Positions 25,440 to 34,700 of a DNA stretch of 64,000 nucleotides are shown here, piece by piece (positions within the stretch are counted from its first letter, which is position 1; each line of letters opens with the position of its first letter). The notes under the pieces are model-generated. The model was not told the DNA's origin. It ran no database searches and saw only the letters and a program-made list of their open reading frames with translations. This DNA is from Candidatus Melainabacteria bacterium (GTDB lineage: Bacteria; Cyanobacteriota; Vampirovibrionia; Obscuribacterales; Obscuribacteraceae). A program made the position numbers and the translations under genes. The stretch spans positions 4,588,001-4,652,000 of the forward strand of contig CP064963.1 of the NCBI GenBank assembly GCA_016699165.1, read 5' to 3'.

Positions 25440-25498
25440 GGGCCAACCCTAAGTAAAACATGCCAAAATACTTATGGTCAGCAATTTCAAAAAAAGGC
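25440..25498 (+). repeat. dispersed roughly 60-bp repeat, copy A
   Basis: This stretch aligns along about 59 bases with the complement of 37087-37146, including an exact 15-base block at its left end, and more loosely with 26243-26300. All three copies contain TAAGTA-type and TACTTA arms separated by exactly 13 bases; here the arms are perfect (25450-25455 and 25469-25474). It lies just past the 3' end of the AbiEi-like gene, in the convergent gap with the kinase gene. Confidence 0.65.
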
Positions 25499-25530
25499 AG
25501 GTCACATTTGTTGTTAGAAACTTTTCGCAT

Positions 25531-26232
25531 TTAATTGAAATCGAATGTTTTGATAAAAGGGTATCCATCGCCTTTAATGTCGTATTGGGAATCTTCCGTT
25601 TCGTAAGCATCAGCATCATAAGCTCGAAAACCTAGCGGCAAATATTCAGGCAGCAATTCTTTCAAACGTGTCAAAAGCCATTCAGGAACTCCAGGAAGAT
25701 CCTGTCGTAGTTGTTGTCTCTCTTCCCGATGCAAGTATTTTCTTAAAAACCATCGTGAGTCTTCTAATGGAAATTCCGGCCCCAAATACCATAGAATATT
25801 TATTGCCTTTCCAAGCCTTGAATCGTTCATTTTTATTTTTCTAGCTGATTTTTCTTGGAACCGAATTATTTTTCCTTGATACCTAAAGTTTAAAGTTCGG
25901 CCAGTAGTGTAAAAAACTATTTCAGTTACCTCAAGGCTTGAAAGACCAATTTTAGAAGCAATGATTTTTGGTTCTTCAGTAAGTATGCGACCCAACTCTT
26001 TAGCCTTAGCTCTACCAACTTCTTCTGCTGATGGAAGCCAACCGTCTGCTTGGTGTCTTAAATACACTCCTTCTATAAGCCTGACGATTCTTTCTGAATC
26101 TATAAGGCGGTAAATACATTGATCAATTGTGTTGGCATTTCCAAATTTCCTAAGTTCGCTTCTAAAAAAGATTTGTCTAGGTTTCAAGCTTAATAGAAAT
26201 CTTCGAACCAGTATTGCTGTGGTCTTTTCCAT
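25531..26232 (-). CDS. AbiEi-like antitoxin/transcriptional regulator (DUF6088-like)
   Basis: 233 residues from the ATG at 26232, which has GGAG nine bases upstream; two earlier in-frame ATGs lack a good site. The N-terminal winged helix 'IFFRSELRKFGNANTIDQCI' with 'YRLIDSERIVRLIEGVYLR' and the central 'IASKIGLSSLEVTEIVFYT' plus 'RYQGKIIRFQE' match the AbiEi/DUF6088 pattern. AbiEi proteins are autoregulating antitoxins of type IV toxin-antitoxin systems, normally followed by an AbiEii nucleotidyltransferase. No such toxin is present: downstream is only the repeat and then the kinase gene. Repeat copies lie on both sides of the gene. Confidence 0.65.
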   Translation of the reverse strand: MEKTTAILVRRFLLSLKPRQIFFRSELRKFGNANTIDQCIYRLIDSERIVRLIEGVYLRHQADGWLPSAEEVGRAKAKELGRILTEEPKIIASKIGLSSLEVTEIVFYTTGRTLNFRYQGKIIRFQEKSARKIKMNDSRLGKAINILWYLGPEFPLEDSRWFLRKYLHREERQQLRQDLPGVPEWLLTRLKELLPEYLPLGFRAYDADAYETEDSQYDIKGDGYPFIKTFDFN

Positions 26233-26242
26233 AGTAAGTATC

Positions 26243-26300
26243 TCCATAGATAAGCAAAACATCCCTCAGTACTTATGACGAACAGTTTTGGAAAAAAGTT
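26243..26300 (+). repeat. dispersed roughly 60-bp repeat, copy C (in the leader of the AbiEi-like gene)
   Basis: Same orientation as copy A. The arms are TAAGCA (26251-26256) and TACTTA (26270-26275), again 13 bases apart, followed by TTTTGGAAAAAAG as in copy B. It covers the region just upstream of the AbiEi-like start, where an operator would be expected. Confidence 0.6.
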
Positions 26301-26342
26301 CAATGAAAGCGCGACGAATTAAACTTAGACCTTGCCAGTTTG

Positions 26343-27644
26343 TTATTTAGATTTGGAAGTGTTTTTTCTAGCTCTGTATTTTTCGTATAAACGAGGATAT
26401 CGCTCGTGTAACCCTTTCAACGTTTCACTAGATTGAGTCCCAGCAAGTGTTCGTGAGTGGTTTTTGCTTTTAGCAGTACATGCTAGGTCAGGAATTTGAC
26501 GTTTTTCTTGTACGTTATAAAACACATAATAAAGACCTTCTTTGAAAAGCGCTTTAGGTTGCTCAATGTTTAAAAGCGTTTCAACCGGATCTGAGAGAAA
26601 TGAATACAAATTATCTCTTAAAATAATGCTCGCAGAGAAATCTGTGAAACTGTCATCTGAACACCACTCGATGCAACATGCCGCGTCAGTGTATGCCCAG
26701 GACTCTAGTTGTTCACTTAGTTCATCGACCATATTTCGATATCGATGGAAGTCTTCTTCAGTCACTTTCATCAACGCGTTATGAAAACCTTCAATATGAG
26801 AATCAAGAGAATATTTGGCAAAGCGAGGATAGGCGGACCGAACGAAATTCCAGAAATCGGTTTCTTCAGATTTTTTCTTTTCAATTATAGAATTGGAACC
26901 AATACCTATTTTTACTAAACTCGATTCGATTTCATCTACGATACATGTTGTGGAAAGCGCTTTGCTTGCATGAAGCGTTCGATTTTTGAACCAGGAGCAC
27001 TCGCCCATTCCATCAAGTCCGTATGGAAATAATTCTTGCAAAAATTGATTCTCAGGTTTGCTGCACGTAACATAATCTTTCGAGTCCAAAACGAAAATAT
27101 CTGGTGGTGCATCGCATCCATTTAATAATTCAATCAACCTGTGAAAGCACGTCGCGCTCGGGATCCTTCGATTGTCACAAAAGAAAAGAATAGACGGTTT
27201 GTCGAAGTCTTCTGGATTTAATTTATCGAGACGGGTAAGTTGAATTTTCTGTTTGGCTGGTCCATCTAAAAGTTCGGGCAGAAGTGATTCATTCAAATCT
27301 AATAATGGGTCCTGAGTCTGATACCACACCCATCCTTCGCGAATCGAGCCGGGACTAGTGAAATTACCATCACAAGTATGAAAATCAGCTAGTGTCATGT
27401 CGCAAGCAATAAAGAGTCCGCTCTGAATACGGCAATGAATGAAGCGACTATAAGTCATGTCGCATTTCTCAAAACGTGGTTTTTCTAAAATCAGGGGTTC
27501 TTTTGTAGTGCCTTGAAGCACGAGCCCGCGGAAGTCAATCAGACCTTTTTCGGTCAGTCCAAAAGGTGATTTGGAGAAATCAAGTTTTTGGACTGCGACG
27601 TCTTTCCAACGGGCTCTTAGTTTATGTGCTTCAGGACTGAACAT
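26343..27644 (-). CDS. unrecognised protein with short pentapeptide-like N-terminal repeats
   Basis: 433 residues from the ATG at 27644; the longer frame would run into the tal-pgi gene, and the chosen start lies 4 bases after that gene's stop with AGGAG almost touching it. Residues about 25-95 show loosely spaced five-residue units ('DFRGL', 'FEKCD', 'FIHCR', 'FIACD', 'DFHTC') as in pentapeptide-repeat proteins, too few for a full helix. The rest is unfamiliar: Cys-rich, with 'FLQELFPYGLDGMGECSWF' and a basic C-terminus ending in Lys/Ser. Close spacing to tal-pgi suggests read-through transcription, but the contents look accessory. Confidence 0.6.
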   Translation of the reverse strand: MFSPEAHKLRARWKDVAVQKLDFSKSPFGLTEKGLIDFRGLVLQGTTKEPLILEKPRFEKCDMTYSRFIHCRIQSGLFIACDMTLADFHTCDGNFTSPGSIREGWVWYQTQDPLLDLNESLLPELLDGPAKQKIQLTRLDKLNPEDFDKPSILFFCDNRRIPSATCFHRLIELLNGCDAPPDIFVLDSKDYVTCSKPENQFLQELFPYGLDGMGECSWFKNRTLHASKALSTTCIVDEIESSLVKIGIGSNSIIEKKKSEETDFWNFVRSAYPRFAKYSLDSHIEGFHNALMKVTEEDFHRYRNMVDELSEQLESWAYTDAACCIEWCSDDSFTDFSASIILRDNLYSFLSDPVETLLNIEQPKALFKEGLYYVFYNVQEKRQIPDLACTAKSKNHSRTLAGTQSSETLKGLHERYPRLYEKYRARKNTSKSK

Positions 27645-27648
27645 GCTC

Positions 27649-30543
27649 CTAGGATAGAGCGCTTCTCGTTTCCTGAATGAGACTTGCAAGACCGCGAGCA
27701 ACATTTTTAGTCAAGTGCAAATGCAGGACGCGACGTCCCTTTTCGCACAAGACTTGAGCGTCACCGTAGGCTTGCGCAGTGCAGATATTGCCGAAAGTCG
27801 ACTTGTATCCGGGCACTGGCATGTCTTTTTCGTAGTCGGATGTAATCACAAGGAATACTCCGTTATTGGCGCCGCCCTTATGAGCTTGACCAGTCGAGTG
27901 CAAGTATCTAGGACCAAATCCAAGTGTTGTTGAAGTATTGAATTTTTCTTCAACAGACTTGCGCACTATTTCTAGAGACTGAACATTCTGGTCATTCATT
28001 TCAAGGAAGGCAAGAATGGAGAAATAATCTCCAGCTTGAATTCTTTCCAGGTGAGCGCGGAGAATGGCAGCAAGAGAAGGTTCGCCAGTTACTTTAGATT
28101 TAATGGCCTCTTCATTTTTCTTGTCGGAGTAGGCGCCAAGCATGTCGAGTTTTGCATCACCACCCCAGAAAGGAGTGTAATAGTCGAAGCGACCTTTTTC
28201 TTCAAACGCTTTAGTTAGTGCACGAGTGGCTATTTTAGCCGATTCAACATCGGGCTGATTGAAAGTGTTGATACCCATGATAGAACCTGCAACGGCTGTT
28301 GCAATTTCCCATCTGAAGAATTCCTGACCCAGATCCATTTTGTCATTCATTTTGATTTGAACAACTGGTTGACCGGCGGCAACTAATTCTTTGACAAGAG
28401 AATCAGAGATTGATGCTTCTCTGTCACTTGCAAGAGTGATTGTGACGAAGAGTCTATCTTGCTGATAAGCAGAGGCAGCAAGCGGTGATTCGTTTACGAT
28501 TGGAATAATCGAGACATTGCTTTTGCCAAGGGACTCGGCAATTAATTGTTCGATCCAGTTGCCAACACTGCTCAAAGATTTGCTTGTGGCAATAGTTAAT
28601 TTATCGCGACCAGCTCTCTGGCAGGCACCAAGGATGATACCTAGTGTCAGTCCAGGATTTTCGGCTTCTGGTGTAAATATATTACATGTATCAACCATTT
28701 CTTGAGCAGATTCAAGAAAGGCTTTGGTATCTATACCGGCTAGACTTGCTGGAATCATGCCGAATTTGGAGAGTGCAGAATAGCGTCCGCCGATGGCTTT
28801 TTTGCCGTAAAAAATATGGCGGTAGGATTTTTCCTGAGCTAATTTTTCAAGCGACGAGCCGGGATCTGTAATCGCGATAAAGTGCTTGCCAGCATCGCCG
28901 CCAACTTCTTTTTCCACTTTCTCTGTATAGTGAGCTGCCATCACATTTGGCTCAAGCGTGCTGCCTGATTTGCTTGCCACCACAAAGAGAGTTTTTGCAA
29001 CTTCAATCTGATTGTCGATGTCGGCAATTCTTTGAGGATTAGTCGAATCGAGCACCAGTAATTTAGGGAAGCCTTCCTTTGCAGGTGTGCAGAATGTGTG
29101 CGACATCACTTCTGGGCAAAGGCTTGAGCCGCCCATTCCAAGCAATACCACATATTCGAATTTGGTCGATTTGTCAGCCATCAATTTTTCGTAGGTGGCA
29201 GAATCATTCAATTCTTCTTGAACTATTGTGAGCCATTCAAGCCATTGCGCTTCGTCTGTACCAGACCAAAGTGATGCGTCTTTCGCCCAAAGCTTTTCTA
29301 CTTTCTTTTCTTTGACCCACTCTTCAGTGTATTTATCGACCGAGGCTTTGAGGGCTTCGGGTAGATTGACTGAAACGGTCGCTAATTTGCGAGCAGAGCG
29401 GCGATGAGTTTCAACAGCAGAAAGCAACTTCGTGAAAGAAGTTGCAAATGATTTGACGCCTTCATCGAGCAATGTCGCAGTAATTTCTTCAAGTGAAATG
29501 CCAAGACGCTCTAGAGTTTCGAGTTGTTCTCTTGCGCCTTCGACATCTTTTTCAAGTGTTTCAACTGGTTTGCCATGATCGCGGAAAGCTTCCAGAGTCG
29601 GCATGGGAAGTGTGTTTACTGTTTCGTTGCCGATAAGTTCGTCTACGTACAAGCAATCGGGATAAGCTTTGTTCTTGGTGCTGGTTGATGCCCAGAGCAG
29701 ACGTTGAGGACGGGCACTTGCTTTGAGCAATGCTTTCCAACGCTCGCTTGTGTAAATTTCGCGATAGTCTTGATAAGCCATTTTGGCATTGGCGATAGCA
29801 ATTTTGCCAAGCAAATTCTTAGCCAATTTTTTGTCGACTTCGCTTGTTTCTGGGTTGTCTATCATTTTTTGCAATTTGGCATCGATATTGGCATCGATAC
29901 GACTTACAAAGAAGCTGGCTACACTTGCGATGTTGCCTACGTTGGCGGAGGCGCCGTGTTTTTTGACATAGTCTTCAAGTCCTGCCATGTAGGCAAAAGC
30001 GACTTCCTTATACATGTCTTGAGCGAACAAAAGAGTGACGTTGACGTTGATGCCTTCGGCAATCACAGCGCGAATGGCAGGCAAGCCTTCGTGAGTAGCA
30101 GGGATTTTTACCATCAAGTTTGGACGGTCGACCCAGGCCCAGAGACGTTTTGCTTCGTCAATCGTGCCTTGTGTTTCGTGAGCCAGGTAAGGTGAAACTT
30201 CCATACTGACATAACCGTCGCGACCAAGAGTTTCGTCATATACCAATCTCAGGGCGTCGCAAGCGGCTTGAATGTCTTTGACAGCAAGTCTTTCATAAAT
30301 ATCCATGGCGTTGTGTTTCTCGCCAACAAGAGACTTCATTTCTTCTAGATATTCAGAACCTTTGGCAATGGCGCCTTCAAAAATAGATGGATTAGAGGTC
30401 ACACCGCGCAGACCGTCTTGCTCGACCAGCCCTTTAAGCTTGCCTTCGTTTAAAAAACTGCGGCTTATGAAGTCCAGCCATATCGACTGACCCAGCTTAG
30501 ACAACTGTTTGGTCCTGCTTTCCATTTGCGGTGCCGTTTGCAT
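27649..30543 (-). CDS. tal-pgi: bifunctional transaldolase/glucose-6-phosphate isomerase
   Basis: 964 residues from the ATG at 30543 (GAGGGA about nine bases upstream); longer frames start inside the divergent gene's leader and lack homology. Residues 1-370 are transaldolase: 'GVTSNPSIFEGAI', the Schiff-base Lys in 'LMVKIPATHEG' and 'INVNVTLLFA'. Residues about 400-950 are phosphoglucose isomerase: 'LLGMGGSSLCPEV', 'VASKSGSTLEPNVM', 'IGGRYSALSKFGMIP' and 'LHSTGQAHKGG'. The fusion links the non-oxidative pentose phosphate pathway to glycolysis and is known from some Cyanobacteria and other bacteria. It faces the leucine-rich-repeat gene across a 108-bp divergent gap. Confidence 0.92.
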   Translation of the reverse strand: MQTAPQMESRTKQLSKLGQSIWLDFISRSFLNEGKLKGLVEQDGLRGVTSNPSIFEGAIAKGSEYLEEMKSLVGEKHNAMDIYERLAVKDIQAACDALRLVYDETLGRDGYVSMEVSPYLAHETQGTIDEAKRLWAWVDRPNLMVKIPATHEGLPAIRAVIAEGINVNVTLLFAQDMYKEVAFAYMAGLEDYVKKHGASANVGNIASVASFFVSRIDANIDAKLQKMIDNPETSEVDKKLAKNLLGKIAIANAKMAYQDYREIYTSERWKALLKASARPQRLLWASTSTKNKAYPDCLYVDELIGNETVNTLPMPTLEAFRDHGKPVETLEKDVEGAREQLETLERLGISLEEITATLLDEGVKSFATSFTKLLSAVETHRRSARKLATVSVNLPEALKASVDKYTEEWVKEKKVEKLWAKDASLWSGTDEAQWLEWLTIVQEELNDSATYEKLMADKSTKFEYVVLLGMGGSSLCPEVMSHTFCTPAKEGFPKLLVLDSTNPQRIADIDNQIEVAKTLFVVASKSGSTLEPNVMAAHYTEKVEKEVGGDAGKHFIAITDPGSSLEKLAQEKSYRHIFYGKKAIGGRYSALSKFGMIPASLAGIDTKAFLESAQEMVDTCNIFTPEAENPGLTLGIILGACQRAGRDKLTIATSKSLSSVGNWIEQLIAESLGKSNVSIIPIVNESPLAASAYQQDRLFVTITLASDREASISDSLVKELVAAGQPVVQIKMNDKMDLGQEFFRWEIATAVAGSIMGINTFNQPDVESAKIATRALTKAFEEKGRFDYYTPFWGGDAKLDMLGAYSDKKNEEAIKSKVTGEPSLAAILRAHLERIQAGDYFSILAFLEMNDQNVQSLEIVRKSVEEKFNTSTTLGFGPRYLHSTGQAHKGGANNGVFLVITSDYEKDMPVPGYKSTFGNICTAQAYGDAQVLCEKGRRVLHLHLTKNVARGLASLIQETRSALS

Positions 30544-30580
30544 AGCTTGAACTCCCTCGCATTGCGATTGGTGGATTTTC

Positions 30581-30607
30581 TTTATACGGATACTAATTTT
30601 ATCCCAA
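30581..30607 (-). promoter_or_regulatory. possible sigma70-type promoter for tal-pgi
   Basis: Reading the minus strand, TTGGGA (30607-30602) is followed after 15 bases by TATAAA (30586-30581), about 38 bases before the tal-pgi ATG. The spacing is short and the call is by eye. Confidence 0.35.
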
Positions 30608-30651
30608 TAATGACTTAAACTAATGACTCTTAAGGCTTTCATAAACACATC

Positions 30652-33453
30652 ATGGAAACCAGCAATTACAACCAGTCCCAAGCATCACAAGAGGCTCACG
30701 AGTCTCCAGACGTTTTCACGGTCAGGTTCCCCGAAAACGAGTCGCTTGGCTCGTTCTATCTCATAACATCCGCCCAGGACGGGGTGTCGTGGTGGGAGAA
30801 TAAGCTTGGGGACGCCAAGGGAACGGTCGAGATTCCGCGCTCCTACGCTGGGCGTTTACATCTAATTGTCGAGAGCTTCGCTGACGTTTCGCACTTGGTT
30901 GCCTTGCAGAATTGCGGTCTTGTTTCTCTTGATTTCAGGCATCGACCGGTCAATGACCTCGAGCTTTCGCATATTCAAAGATTGAAGGATCTTAAATATT
31001 TGAGTTTGCCTCAAAGTCCAATTACAGACCGCGGTCTTATTTATTTGATTAATCTTGAGAATTTGCAGACTTTAGATATAGGCGGCACGGTTGTGACCGA
31101 TGAAGGTGTCGAGTATCTAAAAAATCTGACCAGGCTGCGCAAGTTACATCTGGATGGAACGCGCATCACGCCTGTTGGTGCTGAGATTCTTAGAAAGGCG
31201 CTTAGTCGTTGCCAAATTATTTGGCGCTCGCAGCGTGTCATAAATTGTCCCGACGAAACATCGCTTGGTAAAATCTGGGTGGCATCGGTCAACCCGCACA
31301 CTGAGCGTGTTTGGACTGAGTTGTGCGAAGCGCAAGGACAAATTCCTTTATCGAGACGTGCGTTTGTCCGGCTCGAAGTGGACGGTGTTGAGGCGCTCAG
31401 GCACTTTAGTCGTTTCAATCCTGACGATTTGCAATCTATCGATTTTATGGGCTCCGTCATCGAAGACGAGGATTGGAACGCCTTTGCGCATCTAAGTGGG
31501 CTTAGAGAATTGCGTCTGGCAGGGGCGCAGTTAAATGCGCAGAGTTTTAATTTTATTGCTAATTTGCCTCACTTGCGCAGTTTGCAATTAACTGCATGTG
31601 AGCTTGGATCTGGCATATTCGAGTCGCTTGCTGAAAATAAATCTATTAGAGAAATTAGAATTTCGCATTGTCTAATAGATCCCGAAGCTCTTTCTGGCAT
31701 TTGTCGATTGTCTCATTTGCGTCAGTTGTTGCTTGAAGGCGATTCAATCTCCAATGCCATTCTTGAGCAATTAAACGAGCCAAGTAATCTGACCGAACTA
31801 TATGTGGTGCTGGCGCGCATCGACGACGAAGGGCTTGGCGTACTTGCTAATTTTGCCAATCTAGAAAGTCTTGTAATTCGAACTAATCATATAACCGAGC
31901 AAGGACTTGCGGTTATATCTGGGCTTTCAAAGCTTAAGCGCTTGTTCTTGGGAGCCGACCAAATCAAAGATTCTATATTTGAGTCAATCTCTTATCTGAG
32001 CGAATTGCGCGAATTGACCATTCGCACGGTAGAAATTGAAAGCGATTACAGCAAGCTTTTGGCAAATTTGCCTAATTTGGAAAGACTGACTATAAGCGCG
32101 TCGAGCGAAAATAACTCGCCATTGCAGATAGTGCACTGTCGTAATTTGAAAGATCTCAGTCTTAGATTTTCTGGTCCTTCGATTGTTTTAGACGGACTTG
32201 ATTCAATTTCTTTTTGTGACTTGTCGAGCAATCCGCATTTGCAAGATAAAGACTTGAAAGGTCTAAAGACCCTCTCGTCAATTGAAGCTTTGAGTCTGCA
32301 CGGCAACAGTGGCTTGTCAAATAAAACAGTCAAAGCCATAGCCAAATTGAAGAATTTGAAAAAACTGGATCTCGCATCAAGTGGTATCACTAACTCTGGA
32401 CTTGGACAATTAAAGAACTTGAAGCACTTAGTTGCCATCTCTCTTTCGAGCGGCAACTTTACTAATGATGCGCTGCCTTATTTGAGTTCGCTTGAAGATT
32501 TGCGCGTGATTGATTTTCCGCAAAAATTAGAAGACAAAGACCTTGTTCCAATACAAAAAATGACCAAACTCACTGGTCTTAGGCTGGGAAGAGTGTCTGA
32601 TGAAGGCATGGAGCATGTAAGACAATTTACTGAATTGCGTTCGCTAGATTTTTCTCGCTCGACTATTTCTGATACCACCCTTGGTTATCTGAGCAATAAT
32701 CAGAAATTAAATAATCTGAGCCTTGCTGGCACCAGAGTGACTGATGAAGGCTTGATTCAACTTAGTAAATTATCCCAGTTACGCAATCTCAATCTGGCTA
32801 ACACGCAAGTGACCGACCAGGGGCTAACCTCCTTGTCTAACTTAACCAGACTCGAATCGCTCAATCTCGAAAACTGCACACGCTTTCATAATCGCGGACT
32901 AGCTTGTCTGAGATTAATGACCTCTTTGCGTTGGCTCAATCTATCCAATAGTAGTGTCGGTAACGCCGGTCTTATTCACGTTCGTGGATTGTTAGAAATG
33001 CGCACTCTGCGGCTTGCCTTTTCGCTTTTGTCAGACAATGGACTTGAAAATCTAAGTCGCCTCACAAATCTTGAAGTGCTCGATATTGAAAGCACCGAAG
33101 TGACTGGCACTGGTTTGATGTTCTTAAATGCATTGCAAAATCTGCATGAATTGCGCCTGGCAAATACATACGTAGATGACACCACAACAGTTCATTTGAC
33201 TGAGTTAAAAGGCTTGCGCAATCTGGATTTGTCTAATACAAAAATCTCGTGGAAGACTCTCAAGATTTTGCCTCAATTGACTCGTCTAAATTATTTGAAT
33301 ATAAGCGGCTGCAACGTCGCCTACAAAGATCTGATTTCGCTTTCTGAAATGCAACAATTGCGCAGAGTGACATTGAGCAATGGTTGGATCGATCCCGAAG
33401 ATGTAGATCGCGTGATAGAAGCGCTGCCGCATCTGGAAGTTGACTTAATCTAG
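30652..33453 (+). CDS. large leucine-rich-repeat protein with duplicated cap unit
   Basis: 933 residues, without signal peptide. A roughly 60-residue unit at about 22-85 ('ENESLGSFYLITS' ... 'EIPRSYAGRLHLIVE') recurs at about 198-260 ('DETSLGKIWVASV' ... 'PLSRRAFVRLEVD'). Each copy is followed by leucine-rich repeats of about 24 residues of the form L-x2-L-x-L-x2-T-x-(I/V)-(T/S)-D-x-GL-x2-L, about 28 in all, covering residues 85-180 and 262-930. This repeat class forms a curved scaffold for protein binding. It starts 108 bases from tal-pgi on the opposite strand, and its stop overlaps the stop of the convergent gene at 33450. No enzyme domain is present. Confidence 0.85.
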   Translation: METSNYNQSQASQEAHESPDVFTVRFPENESLGSFYLITSAQDGVSWWENKLGDAKGTVEIPRSYAGRLHLIVESFADVSHLVALQNCGLVSLDFRHRPVNDLELSHIQRLKDLKYLSLPQSPITDRGLIYLINLENLQTLDIGGTVVTDEGVEYLKNLTRLRKLHLDGTRITPVGAEILRKALSRCQIIWRSQRVINCPDETSLGKIWVASVNPHTERVWTELCEAQGQIPLSRRAFVRLEVDGVEALRHFSRFNPDDLQSIDFMGSVIEDEDWNAFAHLSGLRELRLAGAQLNAQSFNFIANLPHLRSLQLTACELGSGIFESLAENKSIREIRISHCLIDPEALSGICRLSHLRQLLLEGDSISNAILEQLNEPSNLTELYVVLARIDDEGLGVLANFANLESLVIRTNHITEQGLAVISGLSKLKRLFLGADQIKDSIFESISYLSELRELTIRTVEIESDYSKLLANLPNLERLTISASSENNSPLQIVHCRNLKDLSLRFSGPSIVLDGLDSISFCDLSSNPHLQDKDLKGLKTLSSIEALSLHGNSGLSNKTVKAIAKLKNLKKLDLASSGITNSGLGQLKNLKHLVAISLSSGNFTNDALPYLSSLEDLRVIDFPQKLEDKDLVPIQKMTKLTGLRLGRVSDEGMEHVRQFTELRSLDFSRSTISDTTLGYLSNNQKLNNLSLAGTRVTDEGLIQLSKLSQLRNLNLANTQVTDQGLTSLSNLTRLESLNLENCTRFHNRGLACLRLMTSLRWLNLSNSSVGNAGLIHVRGLLEMRTLRLAFSLLSDNGLENLSRLTNLEVLDIESTEVTGTGLMFLNALQNLHELRLANTYVDDTTTVHLTELKGLRNLDLSNTKISWKTLKILPQLTRLNYLNISGCNVAYKDLISLSEMQQLRRVTLSNGWIDPEDVDRVIEALPHLEVDLI

Positions 33454-34694
33454 AAGTTTCTGGGAGGTGATTTGGTGTCTTTATACAGACCCACCCATTC
33501 GTCGCGTAAATTGCTGTCATAGAACAAAAGCCAGCTATCTAGAGGTAGTTTGAATTTCTCCGCCATTTTGCGCAACAAAGGAATGGTTTTCTCTATATCC
33601 GTAAGCGCCAGATCGAAATAGAATTTTTCATTACCTGAGCCATATCCGACTACGCATCCCAGATTGTTTTCACGCAAAACAACGTCGATTTTTTTCATAA
33701 ATTCGTCGCGTGTATCGAAATCCAGATTGCCATCATCTGTAAAAAACAGATCTGTTTCGATATAACAAAATTTTTCTCCCATTTTCGAATGGCAATGCGA
33801 GTGAAAATATATTCCAGCCAGAAGTCCTATTAACAGTTTTTGACTGGCTAAATAAAAATTGCGTCTCGATTTCCTTGCTTCAGGCACATTCTCTTCGTCG
33901 TGATCGCGATTGAACATGAAGAGCGGCGCATCTTCATCCACTGCCGGGGATATAACAATCTCCGACTGGCATTTATCTGGAAGGCTATCTATAATCTCGG
34001 TTTTTATTTTCTGACATTGCTCGAGCAAATTGCTGATATCGTGTGCAACTAGATTCGATTTGCCAATTAAGCTATTAAGCATTTGAGCGGGACCTGAAGC
34101 CGGCTTTAGAGCTTCGGCTTCGTTAATCCAGCTTTCGAACATCTCTTCGCCCAGAATAACCGAAGTCAATTTGAGAGTGAGCATTAAGTCTTTGCGTAAA
34201 TCACCAGTGAATGTCGATGAATAGTAGCTAAGATCTATTTTGTTGATATCGCTTTTTTCCCACGACACACGAATGTCTTTTGGGAATTTGAGTCCTATCG
34301 TGTGCTTGAGATATTCGGGAATCGATTCGATTGGAACAGGAGGGCGATGAGTGAGAAATCGCCAGTTATCGAGTTTAGGCGCCATCTCTATCATCGTCAG
34401 TACGATGCCGCCGTCAAAATAAGAATCTTCCACAGTTGCGATGAAAACATCGTTATTATCATCGTCTTTGCGCACTTCCCACATTATGTCGGGATGTATT
34501 TTATGTAAATGCTCGACTACCCATTGAGTAAAATCTGAAGGCCCAGACTGGTTTGATAATTCGTTTATGTCTTGTTTGAACAACGGTAATCCGAACTGCT
34601 CAAAATCTTGCCACCACTTCTCAATTCGAGAAATGGTTTCTTGTTTAGCAATGAAATCTGGATCGTCTTCGTCGGGAATATAAAGCCAACGCAT
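33450..34694 (-). CDS. unrecognised acidic cytosolic protein
   Basis: 414 residues, with no membrane segment or signal peptide. It is rich in Asp/Glu and Trp and contains 'YFHSHCHSKMGEKFCYIE', a His-x-His-Cys-His cluster that could bind metal, and 'LGCVVGYGSGNEKFYFDLAL' near the C-terminus. The last 130 residues look like two alpha-beta units. The gene begins 6 bases after the stop of the gene at 34701, so the two form a small operon, and it ends tail-to-tail with the leucine-rich-repeat gene (4-base overlap). No family is recognised. Confidence 0.6.
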   Translation of the reverse strand: MRWLYIPDEDDPDFIAKQETISRIEKWWQDFEQFGLPLFKQDINELSNQSGPSDFTQWVVEHLHKIHPDIMWEVRKDDDNNDVFIATVEDSYFDGGIVLTMIEMAPKLDNWRFLTHRPPVPIESIPEYLKHTIGLKFPKDIRVSWEKSDINKIDLSYYSSTFTGDLRKDLMLTLKLTSVILGEEMFESWINEAEALKPASGPAQMLNSLIGKSNLVAHDISNLLEQCQKIKTEIIDSLPDKCQSEIVISPAVDEDAPLFMFNRDHDEENVPEARKSRRNFYLASQKLLIGLLAGIYFHSHCHSKMGEKFCYIETDLFFTDDGNLDFDTRDEFMKKIDVVLRENNLGCVVGYGSGNEKFYFDLALTDIEKTIPLLRKMAEKFKLPLDSWLLFYDSNLRDEWVGLYKDTKSPPRNF

Positions 34695-34700
34695 GACAGT

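Noticed and set aside
25440..26300. Integron-like attC sites flanking a cassette
   Set aside because: The repeats flank one gene, but they lack the RYYYAAC/GTTRRRY core sites and the folded two-arm layout of attC; no integrase is near.
25531..27644. Complete AbiE toxin-antitoxin system formed by the AbiEi-like gene and the 433-residue neighbour
   Set aside because: The neighbour is upstream, separated by 110 bases and the repeat, and shows no nucleotidyltransferase motif of AbiEii.
29704..30195. 163-codon plus-strand frame opposite the transaldolase domain
   Set aside because: Antisense shadow of a highly conserved enzyme; no supporting start or domain.
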